The position numbers and the translations under genes are program-made. The notes beneath the pieces were generated by a model. That model had not been told where the DNA came from, searched no databases, and saw only the letters and a program-made list of their open reading frames with translations. A stretch of 7,783 bases of DNA. It comes from an uncultured Clostridia bacterium. GTDB lineage: Bacteria; Bacillota; Clostridia; Christensenellales; Aristaeellaceae. Of the stretch, positions 1-5,738 are shown piece after piece (the stretch's first letter is position 1; every line of letters starts with the position of its first letter). Where the stretch lies: positions 1-7,783 of the forward strand of contig CALGYL010000350.1 of the NCBI GenBank assembly GCA_937934775.1, given 5' to 3'.

Positions 1-1
1 C

Positions 2-46
2 AACGCGCTTTCCGGATGGGCGGCAAAGCGTCTGACGAGGAGATAA
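2..46 (+). CDS. pstA: Phosphate ABC transporter permease PstA, C-terminal end (partial)
   Basis: Only the last 14 codons before a TAA at 44-46 are in the window; the gene starts upstream. The tail reads NALSGWAAKRLTRR. It has the Asn plus small/hydrophobic residues plus basic end pattern seen at the cytoplasmic C-terminus of PstA permeases. The stop lies 1 bp before the pstB ATG, as expected for the usual pstC-pstA-pstB order. PstA is one of the two membrane subunits of the high-affinity phosphate importer PstSCAB. The identification rests mostly on position, because 14 residues are too few to be decisive. Another pst permease subunit is the only reasonable alternative. Confidence 0.65.
   Translation, partial: NALSGWAAKRLTRR
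37..42 (+). promoter_or_regulatory. Ribosome binding site of pstB
   Basis: GAGGAG lies 5 bp before the pstB ATG and inside the last codons of the upstream permease gene. It supports the ATG at 48 as the start and indicates coupled translation. Confidence 0.7.
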
Positions 47-47
47 C

Positions 48-797
48 ATGGACAAATTTCAAATACAGAAGCTCAACCTGTTCTACGGCGGCTTTCAGGC
101 GCTGAAGGGCATCGACATGACGATTCAGGACCGGAAGATCACCGCGCTGATCGGCCCCTCCGGCTGCGGAAAGTCGACGCTGCTCAAAACCCTCAACCGC
201 ATGAACGACCTGGTGGAGGGCGTCCGGATTACCGGTGATGTCCTCCTGGACAGCGAAAACATCTACGGCGGCATGGATGTGACGGTGCTGCGCAAGCGCG
301 TGGGCATGGTGTTCCAAAAACCCAACCCGTTCCCGATGAGCATTTACGACAACGTGGCCTTCGGCCCGCGCACCCACGGCGTCAAGGGCCGCGCCAAGCT
401 GGACGACATCGTGGAAAAATCTCTCCGGGACGCGGCCATCTGGGATGAGCTCAAGGACCGGCTGAAAAAAGACGCGCTGGGCCTCTCCGGCGGGCAGCAG
501 CAGCGGCTTTGCATCGCCCGGGCGCTGGCGGTGGAGCCGGAGGTGCTCCTGATGGACGAACCCACCAGCGCGCTGGATCCGATTTCCACATCCCGGATCG
601 AAGACCTTGCGGTGAGCCTGAAGGAGAAGTATACTATAGTTATCGTGACCCACAACATGCAGCAGGCCGCGCGCATCTCCGATTTGACGGGCTTCTTCCT
701 TCTGGGCGATCTGATCGAGTTCAGCGATACCGAGAAGCTGTTTTCCATCCCCGCCGACAAGCGCACCGAGGATTACATCACCGGGAGGTTTGGATAA
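48..797 (+). CDS. pstB: Phosphate import ATP-binding protein PstB
   Basis: This is the ABC ATPase subunit that hydrolyses ATP on the cytoplasmic face to drive phosphate uptake by PstSCAB. The 249 residues match the usual PstB length. Visible motifs in order are Walker A GPSGCGKST (36-44), Q-loop Q90 in MVFQKPNPFPMSI (87-99), ABC signature LSGGQQQR (146-153), Walker B VLLMDE (166-171), D-loop SALD (174-177) and switch His202 in VTHNM. The segments LNRMNDL (49-55), FQKPNPFP and the tail region FLLGDLIE are characteristic of PstB rather than other ABC ATPases. The ATG has a GAGGAG site. The stop codon TAA overlaps the phoU ATG by one base (TAATG). All catalytic residues appear intact. In this family the operon is normally induced by phosphate starvation through the two-component system, here encoded just downstream; the operon promoter itself lies outside the window. 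Confidence 0.97.
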   Translation: MDKFQIQKLNLFYGGFQALKGIDMTIQDRKITALIGPSGCGKSTLLKTLNRMNDLVEGVRITGDVLLDSENIYGGMDVTVLRKRVGMVFQKPNPFPMSIYDNVAFGPRTHGVKGRAKLDDIVEKSLRDAAIWDELKDRLKKDALGLSGGQQQRLCIARALAVEPEVLLMDEPTSALDPISTSRIEDLAVSLKEKYTIVIVTHNMQQAARISDLTGFFLLGDLIEFSDTEKLFSIPADKRTEDYITGRFG

Positions 798-1450
798 TGG
801 GCAACCTGCTGGACGAAAGACTGGACCGGCTCAACCGGGAGCTGATCGAAATGGGCGCCCTGATCGAGCACGCCATCGAAAGCGCCTCCCAGGCGCTGAT
901 CGATCAGGACGTGACCGCCGCCGCCAAGGCCATCGCCTTCGACCAGGAGGTGGATCAGAAGGAGCGGGACATCGAGACGCTGTGCATGAAGCTGCTGCTC
1001 AAGCAGCAGCCGGTGGCGCGGGACCTCCGGCTGATCTCCGCCGCGCTGAAAATGATCACCGACATGGAGCGCATAGGCGACCAGGCCGCGGACATCTCCG
1101 GCCTCGTGATCTACCTGGCCGGAAAGCCCTACATCAAAAAGCTGGAGCACCTGACCCAGATGGCCTCTGCCGCCATCCGCATGGTCACTGGCTCGGTGGA
1201 CGCCTTCGTCAAGCGCGACCTGGTCCTGGCCCGCCAGATCATCGAGATGGACGACGTGATTGACGATCTGTTTGACATCGTGAAGTACGAACTGATCGAG
1301 TGCATCCGCATGGACGCCTCCAGCGGCGAGCAGGCGGTGGACCTATTGATGATCGCCAAATACTTTGAACGCATCGGCGACCATGCGCAGAACATCGCCG
1401 AATGGGTGGAATTCGCGCTCACCGGCCGCCACAAGGGAGAACCCATATGA
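797..1450 (+). CDS. phoU: Phosphate signalling/transport regulator PhoU
   Basis: PhoU is a cytoplasmic all-helical protein that connects the Pst transporter to the PhoR-type kinase and keeps Pho signalling off when phosphate is plentiful. The product from ATG 797 has 217 residues, normal for the family. It consists of two similar three-helix repeats: the metal-binding signature ERIGD occurs at 91-95 and again at 191-195, exactly 100 residues apart, followed by QAADI and HAQNIAEW respectively. The start is set by GGGAGG at 783-788, 8 bp upstream. In-frame extension back to 509 would run through pstB in another frame and is not credible. Its stop TGA overlaps the next ATG (ATGA at 1447-1450), so translation is probably coupled to the response regulator. 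I see no defect in the reading frame. Confidence 0.96.
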   Translation: MGNLLDERLDRLNRELIEMGALIEHAIESASQALIDQDVTAAAKAIAFDQEVDQKERDIETLCMKLLLKQQPVARDLRLISAALKMITDMERIGDQAADISGLVIYLAGKPYIKKLEHLTQMASAAIRMVTGSVDAFVKRDLVLARQIIEMDDVIDDLFDIVKYELIECIRMDASSGEQAVDLLMIAKYFERIGDHAQNIAEWVEFALTGRHKGEPI

Positions 1451-2115
1451 TCTACTACGTGGAGGACGATCCCAACATACGGGATCTTGTGGTGTACACC
1501 CTCCGGCAGACGGGCCTGGAGGCTCGGGGCTTTTCAGCCGCGGGCACCTTTTTCACCGCGATGTCGGAGACCACGCCGGAACTGATCCTGCTGGACATCA
1601 TGCTGCCCGGTGAGGACGGTCTGTCCATCCTGAGGCGGCTCAGGGCCTCGGCCCAGACCGCCGGCATCCCGGTGATCATGATCACCGCCCGGGACACCGA
1701 GTACGACACCGTGGTGGGCCTGGACGCCGGCGCGGACGACTACATCGCCAAGCCCTTCGGCATGATGGAGCTGGTCGCCAGGGTCAAGGCCATTCTCCGG
1801 CGCATTCAGGCCAAGGTGGACGCGGAAGCCATCACCGTGGGCGACCTGACCGTGGACGCCCGGCGGCACATGGTGACGGTTTCGGGCGGGCCGGTTCAGC
1901 TGACGCTGAAGGAATTTGAGCTTTTGCGCTTTCTGATGGAGAACCGCGGCGCAGCCTTCACGCGGGAGAAGCTTCTCGAACGCGTGTGGGACCTGGGCTA
2001 CGGCGGCGGCACCCGCACCGTGGACGTACATGTTCAGACGCTCCGGCAGAAGCTGGGCGAGGCCGGCGGCATGGTGGAGACCGTCCGCGGCGTCGGCTAC
2101 CGCTTCGGAGGATGA
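1447..2115 (+). CDS. phoP: PhoB/PhoP-like response regulator (OmpR family)
   Basis: This is a DNA-binding transcription factor of a two-component system, 222 residues long, with a receiver domain (about 1-118) and a winged-helix C-terminal domain (about 128-222). The receiver has the acidic pocket E6-D7-D8, phospho-acceptor D50 in LLDIMLPG, T80 and K102 in AKPF. The output domain shows LTLKEFELLRFLMENRG, the recognition-helix segment TRTVDVHVQTLRQKL and the terminal VRGVGYRF typical of OmpR/PhoB proteins. It starts at ATG 1447 with AAGGGAGA at 1433-1440 and overlaps phoU by 4 bp. Position inside a pst-phoU operon and next to a PhoR-type kinase makes phosphate control the likely role; the subfamily call is from context as much as sequence. 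The DNA target cannot be seen here because the operon promoter lies upstream of the window. PhoB or PhoP naming is a matter of convention. Confidence 0.93.
   Translation: MIYYVEDDPNIRDLVVYTLRQTGLEARGFSAAGTFFTAMSETTPELILLDIMLPGEDGLSILRRLRASAQTAGIPVIMITARDTEYDTVVGLDAGADDYIAKPFGMMELVARVKAILRRIQAKVDAEAITVGDLTVDARRHMVTVSGGPVQLTLKEFELLRFLMENRGAAFTREKLLERVWDLGYGGGTRTVDVHVQTLRQKLGEAGGMVETVRGVGYRFGG
2107..2111 (+). promoter_or_regulatory. Ribosome binding site fixing the kinase start
   Basis: GGAGG overlaps the last two codons of the response regulator and sits 5 bp before ATG 2117. It selects this ATG over the out-of-frame ATG at 2112 and over upstream in-frame starts back to 2030 that would lie inside the regulator gene. 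Confidence 0.7.
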
Positions 2116-2116
2116 A

Positions 2117-3778
<1,662 letters not shown>

Positions 3779-3793
3779 TGCATGCGCGCAGGC

Positions 3794-3831
3794 CGCCGGA
3801 AACGAGGAAACCAGAGCGGGCTTTTCCGGCG
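3794..3831 (+). terminator. Weak hairpin just after the phosphate operon
   Basis: The 9-nt arm CGCCGGAAA at 3794-3802 pairs with TTTCCGGCG at 3823-3831, with a 20-nt loop. It is the first stem-loop after the kinase stop and may protect the 3' end or help termination. There is no clean T-run after it (ATTTGC follows), so the terminator label is tentative. Confidence 0.35.
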
Positions 3832-3838
3832 ATTTGCA

Positions 3839-3862
3839 TGGGGCCGCCCTTGGGCGGCCCCA
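3839..3862. repeat. GC palindrome, copy 1
   Basis: Ten-base arms GGGGCCGCCC and GGGCGGCCCC flank a TT centre, and the flanking T and A extend the pairing by one. The sequence after it (CACAGGCC) has no T-run, so on the + strand it is not a standard terminator. Confidence 0.8.
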
Positions 3863-3895
3863 CAGGCCATCAACAAAGTCCCGTTCTGCTTCATT

Positions 3896-3924
3896 CGCTT
3901 CCGGCGACCTGTGCGCCGGAAGCG
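3896..3924 (+). terminator. Stem-loop, possible terminator of the pst-pho operon
   Basis: Perfect 11-bp arms CGCTTCCGGCG (3896-3906) and CGCCGGAAGCG (3914-3924) enclose the loop ACCTGTG. The stem is followed by TGTTTCTACTT, a modest U-rich tail. It is the best + strand terminator candidate within 150 bp of the kinase, although the tail is imperfect. Confidence 0.45.
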
Positions 3925-3935
3925 TGTTTCTACTT

Positions 3936-3951
3936 CCAGTGCGCGCACTGG
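3936..3951. repeat. Perfect 16-bp palindrome
   Basis: CCAGTGCGCGCACTGG is its own reverse complement. A related GTGCGCC recurs at 3976 and GGCGCAC at 4007. It may be a protein-binding dyad or part of the surrounding hairpin cluster; no function can be assigned. Confidence 0.6.
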
Positions 3952-3975
3952 TGGTTGAAACAGTATCAACAGTCA

Positions 3976-4013
3976 GTGCGCCGCACGGAAATCCGGCAGG
4001 ATTTCAGGCGCAC
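3976..4013. repeat. Two-tier stem-loop
   Basis: The outer arms GTGCGCC (3976-3982) and GGCGCAC (4007-4013) pair, and inside them GAAATCC (3988-3994) pairs with GGATTTC (3999-4005) around the tetraloop GGCA. An asymmetric internal loop separates the two 7-bp stems. A 10-bp palindrome, GAAGCGCTTC, follows directly at 4014-4023. Confidence 0.5.
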
Positions 4014-4030
4014 GAAGCGCTTCTTCCATC

Positions 4031-4060
4031 GCATCAAAAAACCATACGGGTTTTTGATGC
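4031..4060. terminator. A/T-symmetric hairpin
   Basis: The arms GCATCAAAAA (4031-4040) and TTTTTGATGC (4051-4060) are perfect. A further CC/GG pair lies inside after one mismatch, around the loop ATAC. Having an A-run on one arm and a T-run on the other is typical of weak bidirectional terminators, but the GC core is only 2 bp, so a structural repeat is equally possible. Confidence 0.3.
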
Positions 4061-4066
4061 TCAGTA

Positions 4067-4086
4067 GGGCCGCCCAAGGGCGGCCC
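4067..4086. repeat. GC palindrome, copy 2 (internal)
   Basis: GGGCCGCCC, AA, GGGCGGCCC forms a perfect 9-bp inverted repeat, with the same centre sequence as copy 3. On the complementary strand it is preceded by TTTTTTGACAGCCTG, which resembles the TTTGTTGATGGYCTG preceding copies 1 and 3 in the same orientation. Confidence 0.75.
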
Positions 4087-4091
4087 CAGGC

Positions 4092-4120
4092 TGTCAAAAA
4101 AGCTCCCTATCGGGGAGTTT
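4092..4120 (-). terminator. Rho-independent terminator on the minus strand
   Basis: Read on the minus strand, AAACTCCCCGATAGGGAGC is followed by TTTTTTGACA. CTCCC at 4103-4107 pairs with GGGAG at 4113-4117, and a G-T and two A-T pairs extend the stem outward. It has the classic GC stem plus T6 form, but no minus-strand gene lies upstream in the window, so it is either bidirectional or part of the repeat element. Confidence 0.5.
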
Positions 4121-4183
4121 CAGACCATCAACAAACAGCCACTTTCCGGAAGAACCGGGAAGTGGCTGTTTGTTGATGGTCTG
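4121..4183. repeat. Near-perfect 29-bp stem-loop
   Basis: Arms 4121-4149 and 4155-4183 are complementary over all 29 positions apart from one T-G wobble (4145/4159), around the loop AAGAA. The left arm begins CAGACCATCAACAAACAGCC and the right arm ends GTTGATGGTCTG. It stands 1 bp before the terminal GC palindrome. RNA from here would form a very stable hairpin that RNase III-type enzymes could recognise. Confidence 0.85.
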
Positions 4184-4184
4184 T

Positions 4185-4219
4185 GATGGGGCCGCCCAAG
4201 GGCGGCCCCATCGGTTTTT
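4185..4219 (+). terminator. Strong Rho-independent terminator (GC palindrome, copy 3)
   Basis: Thirteen-base arms GATGGGGCCGCCC (4185-4197) and GGGCGGCCCCATC (4200-4212) around AA are followed by GG and TTTTT (4215-4219). With the preceding 29-bp stem-loop it should stop transcription arriving from the phosphate operon and insulate the next transcription unit. Confidence 0.75.
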
Positions 4220-4231
4220 CGTTGCAGGATC

Positions 4232-4260
4232 TTGCATTCCGGCCGTAAATAGCGGATACT
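4232..4260 (+). promoter_or_regulatory. Probable sigma-A promoter of the paralogue pair
   Basis: TTGCAT (4232-4237) and GATACT (4255-4260) are separated by 17 bp. They match the -35 and -10 consensus at three and four of six positions. It lies directly after the terminator and about 40 bp before the first paralogue, where a promoter is needed. Confidence 0.45.
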
Positions 4261-4284
4261 GTAGGCGTAGAGGCGTTCGGTCGG

Positions 4285-4289
4285 GGAGG
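4285..4289 (+). promoter_or_regulatory. Ribosome binding site of the first paralogue
   Basis: GGAGG within TCGGGGAGGTG stands 11 bp before ATG 4301, a slightly long gap. The in-frame GTG at 4289 overlaps the site itself, so the ATG is preferred. Confidence 0.55.
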
Positions 4290-4300
4290 TGCGAAGCGGG

Positions 4301-4849
4301 ATGAGTCCCATCTCAATTGATGCCATTCGTCAGCTTGCGGATGCGGCGGGCAGCCTGAAGCTGACCACGCTGTCGATGGCCACCCTGCGTCAGGCCAGGC
4401 CCAGGGAGGGCGCGGACGACGCGGGCCCCGCCGCCACCTATGCAGATACCATGAACAGCGCCATTCAGTCCAGCCAGGCCTCGCAAGTCGCGCTGAACAG
4501 GGCGCAGGTGGAAATTGAGGCGCAGGAGAGCCTAAGGCAGCAGCAATTGCAGCGGGAGGCCGAAATTCAGGCCCGCGCGCTGGACCGGGAACGCCGACGC
4601 CGCGCACTGGAAGTGGCCCGCACAGAAGCCCAGGTGGAAGCTCAGGAAGTCGAGGAGACCCGGGAGGACGGCGGCGGCCGCAACCATGGCGGGGAAGCCT
4701 CCGGCCACGGGGGCGAATCCCATCATCCCTCCGGCCCGGACGACGCCCCGCGCCCGGCGGAAGGCGCGGCGGAAAAGGGCGTGCTCTACACCCACCAGGG
4801 AACGGTCAAGGGCAAGGCCCCGGAAAACAAGGTAACCTACACCGCGTGA
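4301..4849 (+). CDS. Unknown coiled-coil protein, paralogue A
   Basis: I do not recognise this 182-residue protein. Residues 1-45 form an N-terminal block containing SMATLRQA (25-32) and GADDAG (37-42). Residues 47-120 are rich in Ala, Gln, Glu and Arg, including YADTMN and AIQSSQASQVALNRAQ (54-69), and should form a long charged helix or coiled coil. Residues 123-158 are a Gly/His/Pro-rich, probably disordered linker with four His between 129 and 142. The tail is GVLYT (160-164) and ends NKVTYTA. There is no signal peptide or membrane segment. It aligns along most of its length with the gene downstream. It follows a terminator and promoter, so it probably starts its own transcription unit. 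The N-terminal part has a faint resemblance to small YjfB-like putative motility proteins, which I regard as speculation. Confidence 0.8.
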   Translation: MSPISIDAIRQLADAAGSLKLTTLSMATLRQARPREGADDAGPAATYADTMNSAIQSSQASQVALNRAQVEIEAQESLRQQQLQREAEIQARALDRERRRRALEVARTEAQVEAQEVEETREDGGGRNHGGEASGHGGESHHPSGPDDAPRPAEGAAEKGVLYTHQGTVKGKAPENKVTYTA

Positions 4850-4944
4850 CGGCGGGCGGATTTGCCGCCGAAGTATTTCAGCTTATCAGATTATTCTATA
4901 CGGCGACCGCATGAACCAAAAGAGCCGCGAAAGGAGGCGCCGTC
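4850..4944 (+). promoter_or_regulatory. Spacer between the paralogues with a strong ribosome binding site
   Basis: AAGGAGG at 4931-4937, 7 bp before ATG 4945, is a near-ideal site and fixes the start of paralogue B. A short GC inverted repeat (CGGCGG at 4850-4855 with CCGCCG at 4865-4870) follows the stop of paralogue A, without a T-run. The A/T-rich stretch 4871-4900 could hold a -10 box (TATTCT or TCTATA), but I find no convincing -35 partner. The pair may be one operon or two units. Confidence 0.5.
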
Positions 4945-5499
4945 ATGAACCTGATCACACCCGACGTGATGCGCGCCATGACGAATGCGTCTTCCAGCGC
5001 GGCAACGGCGAACGTATCGATGGGCGTCTACCGCCAGGCCAAGGCCAAGGGCGACGACGCGGGCATGGACCGCGCCGCGGGTTACGCCGCCGATTCCATG
5101 CACACCGCCGCCCAGCAGAGCCAGGCGGCCCAGGATGCGGTGAATAAGGCGCAGGCGGAAGCCCGGGAACAGGCGGATCTTGAGCGGCGGCAGGCGCTGG
5201 AAGACGCCCGGGCCGAAACCCGCCAGCAGGATCGGGCAGAACTGCGGCAGGCGGCGCAGGAGGCCCTGAACGACGCGCAAGAATCAAATCGCTTCGAGAA
5301 CTCCACCCCCGAAACCGGCGCCGCGGATATCGCGGACGCCGCCGGCGCGCCCGAGAAAGCAGCCGTAGACGCGCAGACCATCTCGCCGAGACTCTCTGCG
5401 AAGTGGACGGACAGGGCGAACGCCGCCGGGGTTCTCTACACGCGTTTGGGTGAAATCCGGCCCGCCGCAACTGAACAAAAGCTTTCCGTTACCGCATAA
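4945..5499 (+). CDS. Unknown coiled-coil protein, paralogue B
   Basis: This 184-residue protein is also unrecognised. It shares with paralogue A the block SMGVYRQA (25-32; SMATLRQA in A), GDDAG (36-40), YAADSMH (47-53), QQSQAAQDAVNKAQ (57-70) and the tail GVLYTRLG (162-169) ending EQKLSVTA. Residues 45-115 are Ala/Gln/Glu/Arg-rich with almost no Pro or Gly, so a long amphipathic helix or coiled coil is likely. The 116-160 linker differs from A: it is acidic and Ala-rich, lacks the Gly/His run and includes SAKWTDRANA. No signal peptide or membrane span is visible. The excellent ribosome binding site argues for a real, well-translated gene. Tandem duplication followed by divergence explains the pair; the conserved N-block, helix and tail suggest the same fold and possible hetero-oligomer formation, which is inference. 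Confidence 0.82.
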   Translation: MNLITPDVMRAMTNASSSAATANVSMGVYRQAKAKGDDAGMDRAAGYAADSMHTAAQQSQAAQDAVNKAQAEAREQADLERRQALEDARAETRQQDRAELRQAAQEALNDAQESNRFENSTPETGAADIADAAGAPEKAAVDAQTISPRLSAKWTDRANAAGVLYTRLGEIRPAATEQKLSVTA

Positions 5500-5528
5500 C
5501 GCATATAAAAAACAGGTCTGCGCAGCAA

Positions 5529-5557
5529 AACAACTTCCATTTGTCCGATAAGTTGTT
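5529..5557. repeat. Inverted repeat upstream of the ATPase promoter
   Basis: AACAACTT (5529-5536) and AAGTTGTT (5550-5557) are perfect 8-bp arms with a 13-bp spacer. The repeat lies 27 bp before the -35 box and 29 bp after paralogue B. It may be a regulator site or a weak 3' hairpin of the upstream gene; no T-run follows immediately. Confidence 0.4.
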
Positions 5558-5584
5558 AATTGTCGATGTAACGCGGTTTTTATC

Positions 5585-5612
5585 TTGCAATTCTAAAAAA
5601 AAACGCTATAAT
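5585..5612 (+). promoter_or_regulatory. Sigma-A promoter of the P-type ATPase
   Basis: TTGCAA (5585-5590) and a perfect TATAAT (5607-5612) are 16 bp apart, with an A-rich spacer. The expected transcription start is near 5619. This is the clearest promoter in the window and makes the ATPase an independent unit. Confidence 0.8.
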
Positions 5613-5618
5613 CCCATA

Positions 5619-5738
5619 TACGTCGGGATCGGGCCGGAATGCATTGTTTCCACAGAGCCACGCGCATACTGGTGGAGAGGCAAAACACCGGGCCGGGTAT
5701 CCCAACCACACAAAGAGAGAAGATGAAGAGGAAACCCT
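5619..5738 (+). promoter_or_regulatory. Leader of about 120 nt before the ATPase, possibly structured
   Basis: GGGAT at 5625-5629 can pair with ATCCC at 5699-5703, closing a domain of about 80 nt. Inside, CTGGTG (5669-5674) can pair with CACCGG (5686-5691) around an 11-nt loop, while TCCAC/GTGGA offers a competing pairing. I cannot match it to a riboswitch class. The start codon is served by AAGAGG at 5726-5731, 7 bp before ATG 5739. Confidence 0.35.

Larger units (their letters stand above)
3838..4212. repeat. Candidate REP/BIME or MITE-like element with inverted ends
   Basis: The left end (3838-3876) holds ATGGGGCCGCCC, TT, GGGCGGCCCC, ACAGGCCATCAACAAA. The reverse complement of the right end (about 4171-4212) gives GATGGGGCCGCCC, TT, GGGCGGCCCC, ATCACAGACCATCAACAAA. 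The two ends therefore match as inverted copies over about 40 columns with one substitution and one 3-nt indel. A third copy of the GC palindrome lies inside at 4067-4087. I see no target-site duplication and no transposase gene. It could be a mobile non-autonomous element or an array of REP-type intergenic repeats; copy number in the genome would decide. Confidence 0.5.
3779..4300. other. 522-bp intergenic region rich in inverted repeats, no credible gene
   Basis: No reading frame here has both a ribosome binding site and a believable product; the open frames on either strand run through palindromes. The region instead holds, left to right, a post-phoR hairpin, a GC palindrome, a run of smaller hairpins, a second GC palindrome, a minus-strand terminator-like hairpin, a 29-bp stem-loop, a third GC palindrome with a T-run, and then a promoter and ribosome binding site for the next gene. 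Confidence 0.8.

Noticed and set aside
509..796. Extension of phoU back to 509
   Set aside because: This part lies inside pstB in another frame and has no PhoU similarity. ATG 797 has a good ribosome binding site and gives the family length.
3838..4212. CRISPR array
   Set aside because: There are only three GC palindrome copies, in mixed orientation and at unequal spacing, with no uniform spacers and no cas genes.
4289..4300. GTG start four codons upstream for paralogue A
   Set aside because: The GTG overlaps the GGAGG ribosome binding site itself; ATG 4301 also aligns the N-terminal block position for position with paralogue B.
4120..4607. Minus-strand open frames over the terminator and paralogue A
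   Set aside because: They are translations of the inverted repeats and of the antisense of paralogue A, rich in Pro/Arg, with no supporting start signals.
5541..5726. Small open frame of 61 codons before the ATPase
   Set aside because: It begins with a non-ATG codon, spans the promoter and leader, and lacks a ribosome binding site.
5619..5738. yybP-ykoY (manganese) riboswitch in the ATPase leader
   Set aside because: A CATACTG word is present, but the characteristic GGGGAGTAG element and the rest of the conserved core are not visible.
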